Source of the DNA: Pseudomonadota bacterium
GTDB taxonomy: Bacteria > Desulfobacterota > Syntrophorhabdia > Syntrophorhabdales > Syntrophorhabdaceae
DNA length: 39,808 bases
Reading direction: 5' to 3'
Assembly (NCBI GenBank): GCA_026388255.1
Contig: JAPLKC010000134.1
Location: forward strand, 45,062-84,869
The notes beneath the pieces are model-generated. The model saw only the letters and a program-made list of their open reading frames with translations, was not told the origin of the DNA and searched no databases. The position numbers were made by a program, and so were the translations under genes. Shown here in pieces: positions 26,619-35,083 of the stretch. The first letter of the stretch is position 1; the number at the start of each line of letters is the position of its first letter.

Positions 26619-27500
26619 ATGAGAAAGCTGCTTATGATTTTCATTATGTTTTGCCTGTACGCAACCCCTGCATTGGCAAAACTTAACGTTGTGACCACAT
26701 TGCCCTGGATAGGGAGCATTGCCTACAGCATCGGAGGGGATAAGATTAAAGTGACCGCTCTCGTGAAGGCAAATCAGGACCCTCATTCCATCGAGGCAAA
26801 ACCAAGCATGATTCTCGCGGCTCGGAACGCGGATATTATCATGTATAACGGCCTTGACCTTGAAATCGGCTATCTCCCGCTGCTTATCGAGTCGTCACGG
26901 AATCCGAAAATCCAACCAGGCAGACCGGGGAATCTTGACTGCTCGAATTTTGTGGAAGTCATAGAAAAAAATACAGCTTCCGACAGAAGTATGGGCGATG
27001 TGCACCCCCTGGGGAATCCCCATTACCATATTTCCCCGAAAAACATGGGAAGAGTTGCAAAAGGCATTACAAGGGCATTATCCGGCATTGATCCTGAAAA
27101 CGCGCAGATCTTCGAAAAAAACCTTGCCCTCTTTAATGAGAAACTTAAGAAAAAACAGAATGACTGGGCTTCAAAAAACATCCGCGGGAAAAAGTTCGTA
27201 TCCTACCACAAGTATTTTGAATACCTGGCATCGGAATACAACTTCCGGATCATCGGCTATGTTGAGCAGAAACCAGGAATTCCGCCCTCCGCGGCCTACA
27301 TAGAATCACTAATAGACACGATGAAGAAAACAAAGCCCGATTCAATACTTACAATAGAATATTACGGCAGCGCCGGAATTGAACTGCTAACAAAAAGAAC
27401 CGGCGTAAAAAGTATTGTCGTCCCCCATGAGGTGGGTTCTGCCCGCGACATACACGACTGGTTCGGACTAATGGACGCCGTATTCAAGTCACTGGAGTAA
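26619..27500 (+). CDS. Second metal-binding periplasmic protein (ZnuA/TroA family)
   Basis: 293 residues with a cleavable signal (LLMIFIMFCLYATPALA), not a lipobox. Family motifs: KLNVVTTLPWIGSIAYSIGG, KANQDPHSIEAKPS with the first His ligand, HPLGNPHYHISPKN with further His ligands, VSYHKYFEYLASEY and SILTIEYYGSAG. It lacks the charged His-rich loop of the other SBP, so affinity or metal may differ. AAGGAGG lies 8 bases before the ATG. It is followed 14 bases later by its permease. Confidence 0.9.
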   Translation: MRKLLMIFIMFCLYATPALAKLNVVTTLPWIGSIAYSIGGDKIKVTALVKANQDPHSIEAKPSMILAARNADIIMYNGLDLEIGYLPLLIESSRNPKIQPGRPGNLDCSNFVEVIEKNTASDRSMGDVHPLGNPHYHISPKNMGRVAKGITRALSGIDPENAQIFEKNLALFNEKLKKKQNDWASKNIRGKKFVSYHKYFEYLASEYNFRIIGYVEQKPGIPPSAAYIESLIDTMKKTKPDSILTIEYYGSAGIELLTKRTGVKSIVVPHEVGSARDIHDWFGLMDAVFKSLE

Positions 27501-27514
27501 GAGGAGGTACAAAT

Positions 27515-28309
27515 ATGGAAGCGCTCAATATTTTTTTGTTTCCCTTTCTTGCATGTGTGCTGCTCATCCTGATCCACTCATACTTCGGCATCCATATCCT
27601 TGAAAGGGGCATTATATTTGTCGATCTCTCTCTGGCTCAACTGATCGGCGTCGGCATCGCCTTTTCCCTCCTTTTCGGTCATGACACAACGGACAAATAT
27701 CTCTTTTCCATTGTTTTTGCCGTATTGGGCGCTTTCCTTCTTTCCTTTTCCCGGCAGATAGGAAAATTTACCAACATAGAGGCATTTATCGGGGTTCTTT
27801 ACATTTTTTCCTTTGCCGCAAGCATTCTCATCCTTGACCGCACGCCTCACGGACTTGAAGAGTTTAAAACAATACTGAACGGCAATATTATATGGGTAGG
27901 GCAGCAGGATGTTTTACAGGCATTGGCGCTCTATATTGCCATCGGCATATTCCATTACATATTCAGGAAAAGATTTTTCGCCCTTTCCGCTGACGGAACA
28001 GGCGGGTTTATCTGGGAATTTCTGTTTTTTCTGAGCTTTGCAATGGTCCTCGTTAAATCAGTCCAGATGGCAGGCATACTTCAGGTATTTTCTTTCCTTA
28101 TTATCCCTGCCCTTATCGGGAAACTGTTCACTGATAAGCCTGTAAAAATCCTGCTTCTCGGTTGGTTCCTGGGACTGCTTTCAACCCTTTTCGGTCTCAC
28201 CGCTTCCTATAAGTGGGACCTTCCAGCCGCTCCGCTCATCGTGGCCTCTCTGAGCACCATGTTCTTCCTGTCCCTGATGGCAAAGGTGATATACAGGAAA
28301 AATATGTAA
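27515..28309 (+). CDS. Second metal ABC permease, ZnuB-like
   Basis: 264 residues and about eight membrane helices, of the ABC-3 family: GIHILERGIIFVDLSLAQLI corresponds to the RR-SLIGDGLAH region of other members, and SVQMAGILQVFSFLIIPALI to the second motif. AGAGGAGG lies just upstream. No ATPase gene follows before the 465-base gap, so it needs an ATPase from elsewhere, the obvious one being at 22,485. It is more divergent than the first permease. Confidence 0.85.
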   Translation: MEALNIFLFPFLACVLLILIHSYFGIHILERGIIFVDLSLAQLIGVGIAFSLLFGHDTTDKYLFSIVFAVLGAFLLSFSRQIGKFTNIEAFIGVLYIFSFAASILILDRTPHGLEEFKTILNGNIIWVGQQDVLQALALYIAIGIFHYIFRKRFFALSADGTGGFIWEFLFFLSFAMVLVKSVQMAGILQVFSFLIIPALIGKLFTDKPVKILLLGWFLGLLSTLFGLTASYKWDLPAAPLIVASLSTMFFLSLMAKVIYRKNM

Positions 28310-28372
28310 GCTGTAAAATCTACTTTTTTGCGGTTGCATTGCGTAGAACAGCCTCCATATTGCCTTTCCGTT

Positions 28373-28417
28373 GATTTCCGAAATTGCTATCACAGTGATA
28401 GCAATTTCTTCCGGCAG
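28373..28417. repeat. Palindromic repeat unit, left copy
   Basis: A 45-base unit containing GAAATTGCTATCAC / GTGATAGCAATTTC, exact 14-base arms about one central A, then TTCCGGCAG. It matches 34854-34898 at 41 of 45 positions. Two of the differences are paired (A to T in one arm, T to A in the other) and keep the palindrome. Confidence 0.8.
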
Positions 28418-28505
28418 GTTTTCGTATCTTTGATTGTATCTCAAGATTCCCTCATAAGCCTATCCAATTACAAAAATGCATTTCTCTGTATGCTGCATTT
28501 ACTCT

Positions 28506-28576
28506 GCGAGAGATAATGCCTTTAATTCCTTTCCTCTCGCCCCCTTGGCAGGGGACAGGTCCGCTCCCTTACGGTC
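28506..28576. repeat. Second repeat block (GCGAGAG...CTCTCGC), left copy
   Basis: GCGAGAG (28506-28512) and CTCTCGC (28534-28540) form an inverted pair around ATAATGCCTTT. CTCCCTTACGGTC follows at 28564-28576. The same elements in the same order occur at 34905-34955. Confidence 0.7.
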
Positions 28577-28774
28577 ATTCGGGCAGGTAAATGTTAAATT
28601 TTCGAACGTTACTTTAGCATTTGCTTCCCATGATTTCGTTGTCATATCAATGTTGTTATGGTACATTTTTGGCAGTTTGTATCCGATGATTTCAAACGAT
28701 GATATGATTCTGCGGGCATACCTGAAAGCCTGATCCGGCATAATATGCTGCCGCAGTAAATAGGAGGCTTATAA

Positions 28775-30004
28775 ATGGGATGGAAAGATAAAACAGGGCT
28801 GTTTTTTTACGTGGGTGTCCTTATCGTTTCAGGGATCGCCTTGTTGTCATCGGGATGTAAAAACAGCCAAACCAAAGAAGCCGGGTCTGCGCCCACCGTC
28901 GAAGTAGCCGAGGTTTTGGTGAGGGACATTCCCGTTTATTCTGAATGGACAGCCTCTACGGACGGCCTCGTGAATGCCACTATACGTGCCCAGGTCCAGG
29001 GCTATCTCATTGAACAGAATTACAAAGAAGGCGATTTTGTCAAAAAGGGGCAGGTTCTCTTCAAGATCGACCCCCGTACCTTCCAGGCAGCACTCGAACA
29101 GGCCAAAGGTCAACTTGCGCAGCAGCAGGCGCGGTGGGAAATTGCCAAAGCAAATCTTGAGCGTATCAAGCCCCTTGTAAAACTAAAGGCCATCAGTTTG
29201 AAGGACCTCGATGACGCTGTGGGCACCGAGCAGGCGGCTCTGGCTTCCGTTGCAGCGGCCCAGGCAGTGGTGGACAAGGCCCAGGTTGACCTCGGTTTTA
29301 CGAAGATTACCTCGCCTATTGCCGGCATCGCCGGCATTGCCAAGGCACAACTCGGCAATCTGGTAGGTATCGGGTCTATAGAGGAGTTGACCACGGTTTC
29401 GACGGTGGATCCTATCAAGGTCTACGTATCCATGAGTGAACAAGAGTACCTGGAATATGTTCAGTACAACGGCGGGCACGGTCAGAAGCTGCCGCTTCAG
29501 ATGATTCTTGCTGACGGCCGTATCCATCCCCACAAAGGAAGTTTTGCCTTTGCCGACCGCCAGGTGGATGTGAGGACAGGTACCATCAAAGTCGCGGCTC
29601 TTTTCCCCAATCCCGGAAATATAATCCGTCCCGGACAATTTGCGCGGGTTATTGCCCGGACAGCGATCAAAAAAGGCGCCCTTCTGGTGCCCCAACGGGC
29701 GGTGACGGAACTTCAGGGAGGATTTCAGGTCGCCATCGTGGCCCTTGATAACAAAGTCAGCATCAGACCCGTCAAAGTAGCGGAACGGGTCGATAACCTC
29801 TGGGTTATAGAAACGGGTCTCAAACCGGGAGAGCGGGTCGTGGCTGAAGGTGTTCAGAAAGTGAGAGAGGGGTCTGTTGTGACGGTAAAGCCCTTCGTCG
29901 GCGCCAGTGAGCAGGACACGGGGCCGAAGAATGTTCCCGGGACCCAGCCCAAAGAGGGAACAAAATCTGGAGATGGCTTAAAGCAAAAGGACAAAAGGGA
30001 TTAA
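28775..30004 (+). CDS. RND efflux periplasmic adaptor (AcrA/MexA family) lipoprotein
   Basis: 409 residues. The lipoprotein signal ends LSSGC at about residue 28. A lipoyl half-motif (IRAQVQGYLIEQNYKEGDFV, then KKGQVLFKIDPRTF), a coiled-coil hairpin with Ala/Gln-rich heptads, the second lipoyl half (VDLGFTKITSPIAGIAG) and beta-barrel/membrane-proximal domains follow. The C-terminal tail is hydrophilic and Lys/Gly-rich. It links pump and outer-membrane factor. It is first of a three-gene operon; the pump starts 15 bases later. Confidence 0.95.
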   Translation: MGWKDKTGLFFYVGVLIVSGIALLSSGCKNSQTKEAGSAPTVEVAEVLVRDIPVYSEWTASTDGLVNATIRAQVQGYLIEQNYKEGDFVKKGQVLFKIDPRTFQAALEQAKGQLAQQQARWEIAKANLERIKPLVKLKAISLKDLDDAVGTEQAALASVAAAQAVVDKAQVDLGFTKITSPIAGIAGIAKAQLGNLVGIGSIEELTTVSTVDPIKVYVSMSEQEYLEYVQYNGGHGQKLPLQMILADGRIHPHKGSFAFADRQVDVRTGTIKVAALFPNPGNIIRPGQFARVIARTAIKKGALLVPQRAVTELQGGFQVAIVALDNKVSIRPVKVAERVDNLWVIETGLKPGERVVAEGVQKVREGSVVTVKPFVGASEQDTGPKNVPGTQPKEGTKSGDGLKQKDKRD

Positions 30005-30019
30005 GGGAGGAAACCGGGC

Positions 30020-33000
30020 ATGTCAAAGTTCTTCATAAACCGCCCTATCGTTGCTATGGTCATCTCCATTATGTTCGTTGTCTTTGGATTGGTAGCAATG
30101 TTTCAGTTGCCGGTGGCACAATTTCCCGACATTGTTCCCCCTGAGATTCAGATCTGGACAACTTATACAGGCGCAGATGCCGAAACAGTGGAGCAATCAG
30201 TCGCCACACCCATGGAGCAGAAGTTAAGCGGCGTGGATAATATGAACTACATGTATTCAGTGAATGCCAGTAACGGAACCATGCGTATCTTCGTAAACTT
30301 CGACGTCAAGACCGACCCCAATACCGATCTGATTTTCACTCAGATACGCCAGAACCTGTCTCAGCCTCAACTTCCCATTGATGTTCGAAATTACGGGGTG
30401 AACATTCAGAAATCAAGGTCATCACCGCTCATGATTCTGGGACTCTACTCACCAAAAGGAACATACGACTCAACATTCCTGGGGAATTACGCCAACATCA
30501 ACATTATAGACCAGTTGCTCCGGACGCCCGGTGTTGCCCAGGTTAATCTCTTTGGTGCTTCAGATTATGCGATTCGTATCTGGGTCAATCCGGATACTCT
30601 GGGTAAACTGGGAATAACTGTCCCCGATATTGTCAGCGCTATCCAGAAACAGAACACCGTCAACCCTGCTGGGCAGATCGGGGCAGAACCGGCGCCTCCG
30701 GGACAGGAATTCACCTATACGGTCCGGGCAAAGGGTCGCCTTGTTTCACCGGAAGACTTCGAGGCAATTGTGGTTCGTGCAAACCCCGACGGATCGATTG
30801 TCCGGTTGAAAGACGTAGCCCGCGTTGAGCTTGGCGCCCAGGCTTACAACGTTAAGAGTCGGATAGACGGAAGAGATGCGGGTATGTTGGGCATCTATCA
30901 GTTGCCCGGATCCAACGCTCTCACAACCGTGGAGGGTGTAAAGAAGGTGATGGAGGAAGCTAAAAAACGCTTTCCCGCCGATCTCGATTACGTGGTTTCC
31001 CTCGACACGACGAGGTCCATTAATGAGGGCATCAGCGAAATTATTAAGACTCTCCTGGAAGCTCTGGCGCTGGTGATCCTCGTGGTTTTTCTCTTCCTTC
31101 AAGGATGGAGGGCGACTCTCATCCCTGCGCTCGCTGTGCCCGTCTCCCTCATCGGCACATTTGCCGTTTTTCCTTTTCTTGGTTTTTCTATCAACACCCT
31201 TTCGCTTTTTGGCCTTGTCCTTGCTATCGGCCTGGTGGTCGACGATTCCATCATTGTTGTAGAAGCCACAGAACGTCACATCGAGGAAGGATTGTCGCCA
31301 AAGGAAGCATCTCTCAAGGCTATGGAGGAGGTGTCAGGCCCGGTTATGGCCATTGCGCTGATTCTCGCAGCCGTCTTCATCCCCACGGTCTTCATTCCGG
31401 GCATCACCGGCAGGCTTTATCAGCAGTTTGCCGTGACCATTGCCATCTCAGTCATTATTTCGGCCTTTAACGCCCTGACCTTGAGTCCAGCGCTTTGTGC
31501 CCTGCTTCTGAAACCGGGGAAAACACATGGACCCCTCGCCCCCTTCTTCGAATGGTTTAACCGGGTCTTCAACAGGGCCTCCAGGGGGTATGTCAGCGTA
31601 TGCGGGTCGTTGATCCGCAAGAGTACTTTCAGCCTTCTCTTCCTGGCTTTCATAGCAATTATGAGCGGTCTTCTCGGCAAGGGACTTCCTGCCGGCTTCC
31701 TCCCGAATGAAGATGTCGGATATTTCTATGTAAACATGGCTCTTCCAAACGCCGCTTCGCTCCAGCGCACCGCCGACACCATGAAAAAAGTCGAGGATGT
31801 CTTAAGCAAAACGCCGGGAATCGAACATTACCAGACTATTGCGGGACTCAGCCTGATGAGCATTGCCCAGAATACATACAGCGGTTTTGCTTTTGTAAGT
31901 CTGAAAGAATGGAAGGATCGCAAAAAGCCCGAGGAGAAGTATCTGGCGATTATGGACCATGTGAGGCAGGAGTTAGGCAAATTGCCCCAGGGCGTTTCTT
32001 TTGTCTTTCCCCCGCCCCCGATTCAGGGCATTGGCCTTGCCGGGGGTGCCCAGGTTGTCCTGCAGGATCGGGCAGGCAGGGATATTAACTACCTCTCGGA
32101 GAATGTGAACAAATTCATCGAAGCGGCGCGCAAGAGGCCTGAACTGGAGAGCGTGATCACCACTTTTCTTCCGGCAGTGCCTCAACTCTTTGTGGATGTA
32201 GACCGCGACAAGGTCCTCAAACAGGGGGTTGATCTGGGGCAGGTCTATCAAACCCTGCAGGCTTTCATGGGCGGCTACTTTGTGAATTACTTCAATCGTT
32301 TCGGCCGCCAGTGGCAGGTCTATGTTCAGGCAGAAGGAGCCTACCGGACAAAAGCCGAAAACATCCGACGGTTCTACGTGAATAATGACAGAGGCGATCC
32401 GGTGCCGCTTTCGGCATTGACAAACATAAAGTCGCGCCCGGGCCCGGAATTCACCATGCGTTACAACCTTTATCGTTCCGCTCAGGTCAACGCCACCGGT
32501 AAGCGGGGATACAGCTCCGGACAGGTAATGAATGCGCTGGAGGAGGTGCATAAGCAGACTATGCCTTCGGATATCGGGATCGGTTATATCGGCATGAGCT
32601 TCCAGGAAAAAAAGGCGCGGGAAGGCATCCCTGCGGCGGCCATCTTCGGTTTTTCGCTGTTCTGCGTCTTTCTGATCCTTGCAGCCCTGTATGAGAGTTG
32701 GTCCTTGCCGCTTAGCGTACTTCTCGGCACCCCGGTTGCAATATTCGGAGCCTTTGCCGCTATATGGCTGCGCGGATTGGAAAATAACGTCTATGCCCAG
32801 ATCGCTCTCATCGTCCTCATCGGCCTGTCTGCAAAGAATGCGATTCTTATCGTCGAATTTGCGAAAACAAGACATGAGCAGGGGAAAGGAATTGTAGAAT
32901 CTGCGCTTGAGGGAGCACAGCTTCGTCTCAGACCCATACTTATGACATCCTTTGCCTTTCTCCTCGGGGTACTCCCTCTTGCTGTTTCGACCGGCGCAGG

Positions 33001-33202
33001 CGGGAACGCTCACCAGACCATGGGAACCGCGGTAATGGGCGGCACAGCAACGGCATCGGTAATTGCTATTTTCCTTATTCCCGTTACCTTTTATGTTGTG
33101 GAAAAGACTGTCCGTCGGAAAAAGAAAAAAGCACCGGTCTTAGAAGAGGAGACGGCTGCAGGTCGGACGAATGACGGGAAGGAGGAGGATAACCATGCAT
33201 AG
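30020..33202 (+). CDS. RND multidrug efflux pump (AcrB/MexB, HAE1 family)
   Basis: 1,060 residues, the full HAE1 length. It starts SKFFINRPIVAMVISIMFVV, has the proton-relay aspartates in GLVLAIGLVVDDSIIVVEA (TM4) and the partner Lys in GLSAKNAILIVEFAK (TM10), and two large periplasmic loops. GGGAGGA lies 9 bases before the ATG. It should expel hydrophobic drugs, detergents or solvents by proton antiport. The C-terminal tail is charged (RRKKKKAPVLEEETAAG). Confidence 0.97.
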   Translation: MSKFFINRPIVAMVISIMFVVFGLVAMFQLPVAQFPDIVPPEIQIWTTYTGADAETVEQSVATPMEQKLSGVDNMNYMYSVNASNGTMRIFVNFDVKTDPNTDLIFTQIRQNLSQPQLPIDVRNYGVNIQKSRSSPLMILGLYSPKGTYDSTFLGNYANINIIDQLLRTPGVAQVNLFGASDYAIRIWVNPDTLGKLGITVPDIVSAIQKQNTVNPAGQIGAEPAPPGQEFTYTVRAKGRLVSPEDFEAIVVRANPDGSIVRLKDVARVELGAQAYNVKSRIDGRDAGMLGIYQLPGSNALTTVEGVKKVMEEAKKRFPADLDYVVSLDTTRSINEGISEIIKTLLEALALVILVVFLFLQGWRATLIPALAVPVSLIGTFAVFPFLGFSINTLSLFGLVLAIGLVVDDSIIVVEATERHIEEGLSPKEASLKAMEEVSGPVMAIALILAAVFIPTVFIPGITGRLYQQFAVTIAISVIISAFNALTLSPALCALLLKPGKTHGPLAPFFEWFNRVFNRASRGYVSVCGSLIRKSTFSLLFLAFIAIMSGLLGKGLPAGFLPNEDVGYFYVNMALPNAASLQRTADTMKKVEDVLSKTPGIEHYQTIAGLSLMSIAQNTYSGFAFVSLKEWKDRKKPEEKYLAIMDHVRQELGKLPQGVSFVFPPPPIQGIGLAGGAQVVLQDRAGRDINYLSENVNKFIEAARKRPELESVITTFLPAVPQLFVDVDRDKVLKQGVDLGQVYQTLQAFMGGYFVNYFNRFGRQWQVYVQAEGAYRTKAENIRRFYVNNDRGDPVPLSALTNIKSRPGPEFTMRYNLYRSAQVNATGKRGYSSGQVMNALEEVHKQTMPSDIGIGYIGMSFQEKKAREGIPAAAIFGFSLFCVFLILAALYESWSLPLSVLLGTPVAIFGAFAAIWLRGLENNVYAQIALIVLIGLSAKNAILIVEFAKTRHEQGKGIVESALEGAQLRLRPILMTSFAFLLGVLPLAVSTGAGGNAHQTMGTAVMGGTATASVIAIFLIPVTFYVVEKTVRRKKKKAPVLEEETAAGRTNDGKEEDNHA

Positions 33203-34628
33203 GAGAAAAACTGCATGCAGCACTATTGTCACAATTTTCCTTTTTCTCTCCTTTTCCGGTTGCGCAATCGGACCAGATTACCGGCGTCCTTCCATCGACG
33301 CACCGTCATCATGGCGTCTCACTGAGCCCGAGGCAAAGGACCTTGCAGACACAACCTGGTGGAAACAGTTTGATGATCCTGTCCTTAACGAACTTATCAC
33401 ATCGGCACTCAAGGAGAACAAAGATCTCCGTATGGCAGCGGCAAGGGTTGAGGAATTTATTGGACGCTACGGCATTACGCGCTCAGCGCTCTTTCCGCAA
33501 GTCAGTGTGTCCGGCATCGGGCAGAGAAAAGGCGGGACGGATTATACCAATCCTCCCTGGTCATCTGCGGCTGATAACCCCTATAACAACTTTCAGGCAT
33601 TTTCAAGTGCGAGTTGGGAGATTGACATGTGGGGACGTATACGCAGGGCCACCGAGGCAAGCCGCGCCGACCTGCTCGGCACCGAAGAAGGGCGGAGGGG
33701 CGTGATCTTAACGGTAGTAACAGCGGTTGCAATAGCCTACACAGATTTGCGTCATCTGGACAAACAGCTTGAAATTGCACAAAGGACGGCAAAAAGCCGG
33801 AAAGATTCCTTCAATCTCTTCAGCCTTCGCTTCGAACGGGGACTTATCTCGGAGCTGGAGCTTCGCCAGGCAGAATCTGAATATAAGTCGGCTCTTGCTA
33901 CAATCCCTTTGCTTGAAAAGCTCATCGGTCAGCAGGAAGACGGTCTGAATGTGTTACTCGGGCGGAACCCAGGTCCCATACCGCGCGGCAGGCATCTTGA
34001 TACCCTTGTGCTCCCGGAGGTGCCGGCAGGCTTGCCCTCTCAGCTTCTTGGCAGGCGCCCTGATATACGCCAGGCCGAGCAGAACCTTATTGCTGCCAAT
34101 GCCCGGATCGGCGTGGCAAAGGCGCTCTATTTCCCCAGCATCTCTCTAACCGGTTCCTATGGTGTAGAGAGTAAGGACCTCTCGAATCTCTTCACAGGAC
34201 CTTCCAAAATGTGGAGTTATGGAGTACCGGTTACGGTGCCGATCTTTACCGCAGGTGGCATTGCAGGACAAGTGAAAGCGGCAGAGGCACTGCGGGATCA
34301 AAACCTTATCAGATATCAACAGGTGATCCAGCAGGCATTCCGTGAGGTAGAGGACGCTCTTATCGATCAGCGAAAATCGAGGGAGCAACTGGCCATGCTG
34401 AAACAGCAACTGGAAGCGCTGCGCAGCTATTCGAGCCTCGCAACCCTGCGCTACGAGAATGGCTACACCAGCTATCTGGAGGTTCTCGACGCAGAGAGGG
34501 GCCTCTTTAATGCCGAGCTTGCCTATGCCCAGACTCAGGGGGTTCTCTTCCGGGCGCTTGTGAACCTTTACAAATCAGTTGGCGGCGGCTGGGTAGCACA
34601 TGCGGATAAGATAACAGAAGAGAGATGA
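33195..34628 (+). CDS. RND outer-membrane factor lipoprotein (OprM/NodT family)
   Basis: 477 residues from ATG 33195, set by GGAAGGAGG a few bases upstream; the earlier ATG at 33171 sits inside that ribosome site region. The start overlaps the pump gene by 8 bases. Lipobox FSGC with the mature Cys followed by AIGPDYRRP, the NodT-family signature, then two OEP repeats with LPSQLLGRRPDIRQAEQNL. It forms the outer-membrane duct and completes the tripartite pump. Confidence 0.95.
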   Translation: MHRRKTACSTIVTIFLFLSFSGCAIGPDYRRPSIDAPSSWRLTEPEAKDLADTTWWKQFDDPVLNELITSALKENKDLRMAAARVEEFIGRYGITRSALFPQVSVSGIGQRKGGTDYTNPPWSSAADNPYNNFQAFSSASWEIDMWGRIRRATEASRADLLGTEEGRRGVILTVVTAVAIAYTDLRHLDKQLEIAQRTAKSRKDSFNLFSLRFERGLISELELRQAESEYKSALATIPLLEKLIGQQEDGLNVLLGRNPGPIPRGRHLDTLVLPEVPAGLPSQLLGRRPDIRQAEQNLIAANARIGVAKALYFPSISLTGSYGVESKDLSNLFTGPSKMWSYGVPVTVPIFTAGGIAGQVKAAEALRDQNLIRYQQVIQQAFREVEDALIDQRKSREQLAMLKQQLEALRSYSSLATLRYENGYTSYLEVLDAERGLFNAELAYAQTQGVLFRALVNLYKSVGGGWVAHADKITEER

Positions 34629-34752
34629 AGAAATATTTCATCTTTCTTTCTGGTGCAGATGCTAATCCGGAATAAAATAAACATAATGTCTTCATTTTCA
34701 ATTCCCTGTTCTGCCTCTTTCTTATTTTGATTTGCTGCAAAGGGATAATTAT

Positions 34753-34772
34753 ATCCCTAATCTTTTAGGGAT
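34753..34772 (+). terminator. Probable terminator of the RND operon
   Basis: ATCCCTAA (34753-34760) pairs with TTAGGGAT (34765-34772), loop TCTT, with TTTT three bases downstream. An overlapping alternative pair, AGGGAT (34741-34746) with ATCCCT (34753-34758), would exclude it. Confidence 0.5.
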
Positions 34773-34831
34773 CAGTTTTAAAAGTGATATTGTGCAAAGC
34801 ATCGTTATTATTGACTTTCCTGGGATTTTAA

Positions 34832-34858
34832 AAATCCGTGTAACAGTTACACGGATTT
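34832..34858. repeat. Perfect 27-base palindrome
   Basis: AAATCCGTGTAAC (34832-34844) and GTTACACGGATTT (34846-34858) flank a single central A. It abuts the repeat unit at 34854-34898, so two palindromes lie in tandem. Confidence 0.8.
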
Positions 34859-34898
34859 CCATAATTGCTTTCACAGTGAAAGCAATTTCTTCCGGCAG
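34854..34898. repeat. Palindromic repeat unit, right copy
   Basis: AATTGCTTTCAC / GTGAAAGCAATT about a central A (34863-34887), followed by TTCCGGCAG. Same family as 28373-28417. Read on the minus strand, both copies encode LPEEIA(I/F)TV(I/K)AI(S/M)EI in an open frame. Confidence 0.8.
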
Positions 34899-34904
34899 TA
34901 CCCT

Positions 34905-34980
34905 GTGAGAGATAATGCCTTTGATTTTTTTCCTCTCGCCCACTCCCTTACGGTCGTTCAGCGAGAGATAATGCTTTTGA
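34905..34980. repeat. Second repeat block, right copy, partly duplicated
   Basis: GTGAGAG / CTCTCGC around ATAATGCCTTT (34905-34939), then CTCCCTTACGGTC (34943-34955), then a further GCGAGAGATAATGC copy at 34961-34974. It matches 28506-28576. The surrounding stretch 34629-35083 has no supported gene. Confidence 0.7.
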
Positions 34981-35083
34981 ATTTTCTTCCGGACATTGCC
35001 CGGGTGTCTTTTTAATTATTTATAAATTCCCTAATATCAAAAATTACCTTGCATATTTAAAGGCTGTGTTTTAAAATGCAAGC

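Larger units (their letters stand above)
28310..28774. other. Intergenic region with palindromic repeat-family copies
   Basis: No gene is supported. It holds a perfect 29-base palindrome (28380-28408) inside a 45-base repeat unit and a second block (28506-28576) that recurs after the RND operon. The AGGAGG before the RND adaptor gene is at its right end. Confidence 0.6.

Noticed and set aside
28181-28444. Minus-strand small ORF across the left palindromic repeat, starting MRYNQRYENLPEEIA
   Set aside because: The LPEEIA-TV-AI-EI stretch comes from the palindrome itself and the downstream part overlaps the metal permease antisense. Treated as a repeat, not a gene, though the frame similarity with the right copy is noted.
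29183-29695. Minus-strand open frame of 170 codons
   Set aside because: Antisense shadow of the RND adaptor gene.
30746-31279. Minus-strand open frame of 177 codons
   Set aside because: Antisense shadow of the RND pump gene with biased composition and no motif.
31973-33013. Long minus-strand open frame of 346 codons opposite the RND pump
   Set aside because: It lies wholly antisense to a textbook AcrB-type gene, has no ribosome site and reads like a codon-bias shadow.
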